From Coturnix japonica (taxonomy: Eukaryota > Chordata > Aves > Galliformes > Phasianidae), in assembly GCF_001577835.2 (NCBI RefSeq), contig NC_029542.1, positions 3,023,336 through 3,087,335 of the forward strand: a stretch of 64,000 nucleotides of DNA, read 5' to 3'. The notes below the pieces were generated by a model. It made no database searches. It was not told the origin of the DNA and saw only the letters and a list, made by a program, of their open reading frames with translations. Each line of letters starts with the position of its first letter. The stretch's first letter is position 1. The position numbers and the translations under genes were made by a program. Of the stretch, positions 62,793 through 64,000 are shown in pieces.

Positions 62793-64000
62793 AAGATTAA
62801 CTTAGAAACATGAGATTCTTGCCTTTTATCCTAAATAATCCCAATAAGAGACAGCATACAGACCTGCTGCATCACTGTAAGATCCTGAATCATCTTTTCT
62901 CTGGTCCCAGGCTCCCACATCTGTGTTTAAAAGCAACAAAAAAACCACACTGATTTAATGGAGCAGCAATAGACCCATGTATCACTTGGGTGCACCTTAT
63001 TGAGTGCATCACAGATTGTTGAAATGAATCTAAGATGCTCCCTGGATCTTTAAGTGTTGGGAAACTCTTAACCTTGTGAAACGTATCAGGATTGTCAAAC
63101 TGAAAATGAACTTTGATGTGGAAATGGAGCAAGTTAGTTTAAAGAATATCACAAAAAGAAGAGGGTATCCAGGTTTATGTGTGTGTGTGTTTCAATTAGC
63201 TCAGCACAACCTGCTCTTGTTTTCTACCAGCTCCATCTGTTTCTATGGCAGAAGGAGCTGAATTAATACACTAACTTCGAATGCTGGATGTAAATGGTGC
63301 CGGCCCATTGTGTCAGCAGCACCAGCCGACCTCAGCACCTCATTTCATCTCCCTAAGGCTGCTCATTTGCTTTGGTTATTATTACTTATCGAGGACGATT
63401 TGGGTGCTTTTTGATATTAATAGCTGAGATACAGCAGCTCTCAGGCCCACTCAATGCCATTACCCAGCACTGTGCAGATCCATCTTCAAACTTAAGGCTA
63501 TTTAAAGCCCAGCCCTTAAATCCCATCCAGGCCAACATGATGCTCTAGGCCTCAAAGCCTTTCATTCCCCTCTGGCTTCCCTCAGCCTACCCAACTGAAG
63601 CACTTTAGTTCCCCTTCATAATAACAGAGCCCTAAGGAATCACCACAGCCTCCAACATCCCGACGCCCCGCTCAGAGGAGCCCAAATAACTATGGTGTAA
63701 CCCATCCCTAAAGGCTGAGTCTATTAACATTTGCACCAAGGTCACGACACGATCTCAAAATATCATTTCAAAGCCGTGTGTGGTTGTGCAGAGCTTGGCA
63801 GGCCGTGCTGGAATTCTCCCATTGATGTAGTTTGTTCAGACATATGCTACCAGTCATTAGGCAAAAGTATTTGTTTATTGCCCCGGAGTGTCTCCTGTTG
63901 TTCTAACACTTTGCTCTTTGCAAGCGTTCACTATCCCTAATGTTTAATCTCTGTAAAGGACTTGCTTGTGATCACGATACATATTTCTCTCTTAATGACT

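Larger units (their letters stand above)
57781..64000. other. Region downstream of CALCOCO2, no gene supported
   Basis: About 6.2 kb of AT-rich unique sequence. Short open frames exist (for example 61,105-61,458 and 62,097-62,477 on plus, 62,474-62,683 on minus), but none shows a recognised domain, splice context or promoter. Contents noted are a CTCF-like motif at 58,543-58,561, a G-rich run at 62,776-62,792, and a compact block at about 63,290-63,560 that may be a conserved noncoding element. In mammals the next genes on this side are TTLL6 and the HOXB cluster. Confidence 0.6.

Overview
This window looks like a bird genome, most likely chicken (Gallus gallus). It carries several CR1 LINE fragments, the dominant avian repeat. 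The incretin precursor it encodes has a mature hormone starting YSEATLASDY, which I recall as the chicken form. The gene set IGF2BP1, GIP, SNF8, UBE2Z, ATP5MC1, CALCOCO2 matches human 17q21.32, next to the HOXB cluster; in chicken this should be chromosome 27. Names rest on protein sequence and exon structure recognised by eye, with no database search.

Layout, left to right. 1-16,100 (minus strand) is the 5' end of IGF2BP1: exon 1 (15,926-16,100), exon 2 (14,869-14,929), then about 14.9 kb of intron 2 running off the left edge. A GC-rich promoter island covers about 15.2-17.7 kb. 17.7-25.0 kb is intergenic. 25.0-30.7 kb (plus) is GIP, with a TATA promoter, a noncoding first exon and five coding exons giving a 151-residue precursor. 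31.0-34.0 kb (plus) is SNF8 (eight exons, 258 residues). UBE2Z (minus, seven exons, 359 residues) runs from about 46.0 down to 34.25 kb, tail-to-tail with SNF8. ATP5MC1 (minus, 136 residues) occupies 49.8-47.57 kb. It sits head-to-head with CALCOCO2 (plus, 50.4-57.8 kb, 474 residues) across a CCAAT-rich shared promoter. 57.8-64 kb shows no gene I can support and should face the TTLL6/HOXB side.

The genes are not an operon and do unrelated jobs: mRNA binding (IGF2BP1), gut hormone (GIP), ESCRT-II sorting (SNF8), UBA6-linked ubiquitin/FAT10 conjugation (UBE2Z), ATP synthase c-ring (ATP5MC1) and selective autophagy of pathogens (CALCOCO2/NDP52). SNF8 and CALCOCO2 both act on endolysosomal membranes, but I infer no functional link from proximity.

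The most interesting points are: (1) GIP exons 3, 4 and 5 each encode a segment alignable to the C-terminal half of a glucagon-family peptide, at nearly the same distance from a phase-2 exon end, suggesting a proglucagon-like triplication still visible in birds; (2) CALCOCO2 keeps two complete C2H2 fingers plus the LC3C-binding and galectin-8-binding motifs; (3) CALCOCO2 points the opposite way from the human arrangement; (4) CTCF-like motifs in convergent orientation flank the IGF2BP1-GIP-SNF8-UBE2Z block; (5) a CR1 copy has grown its own 21-bp minisatellite.
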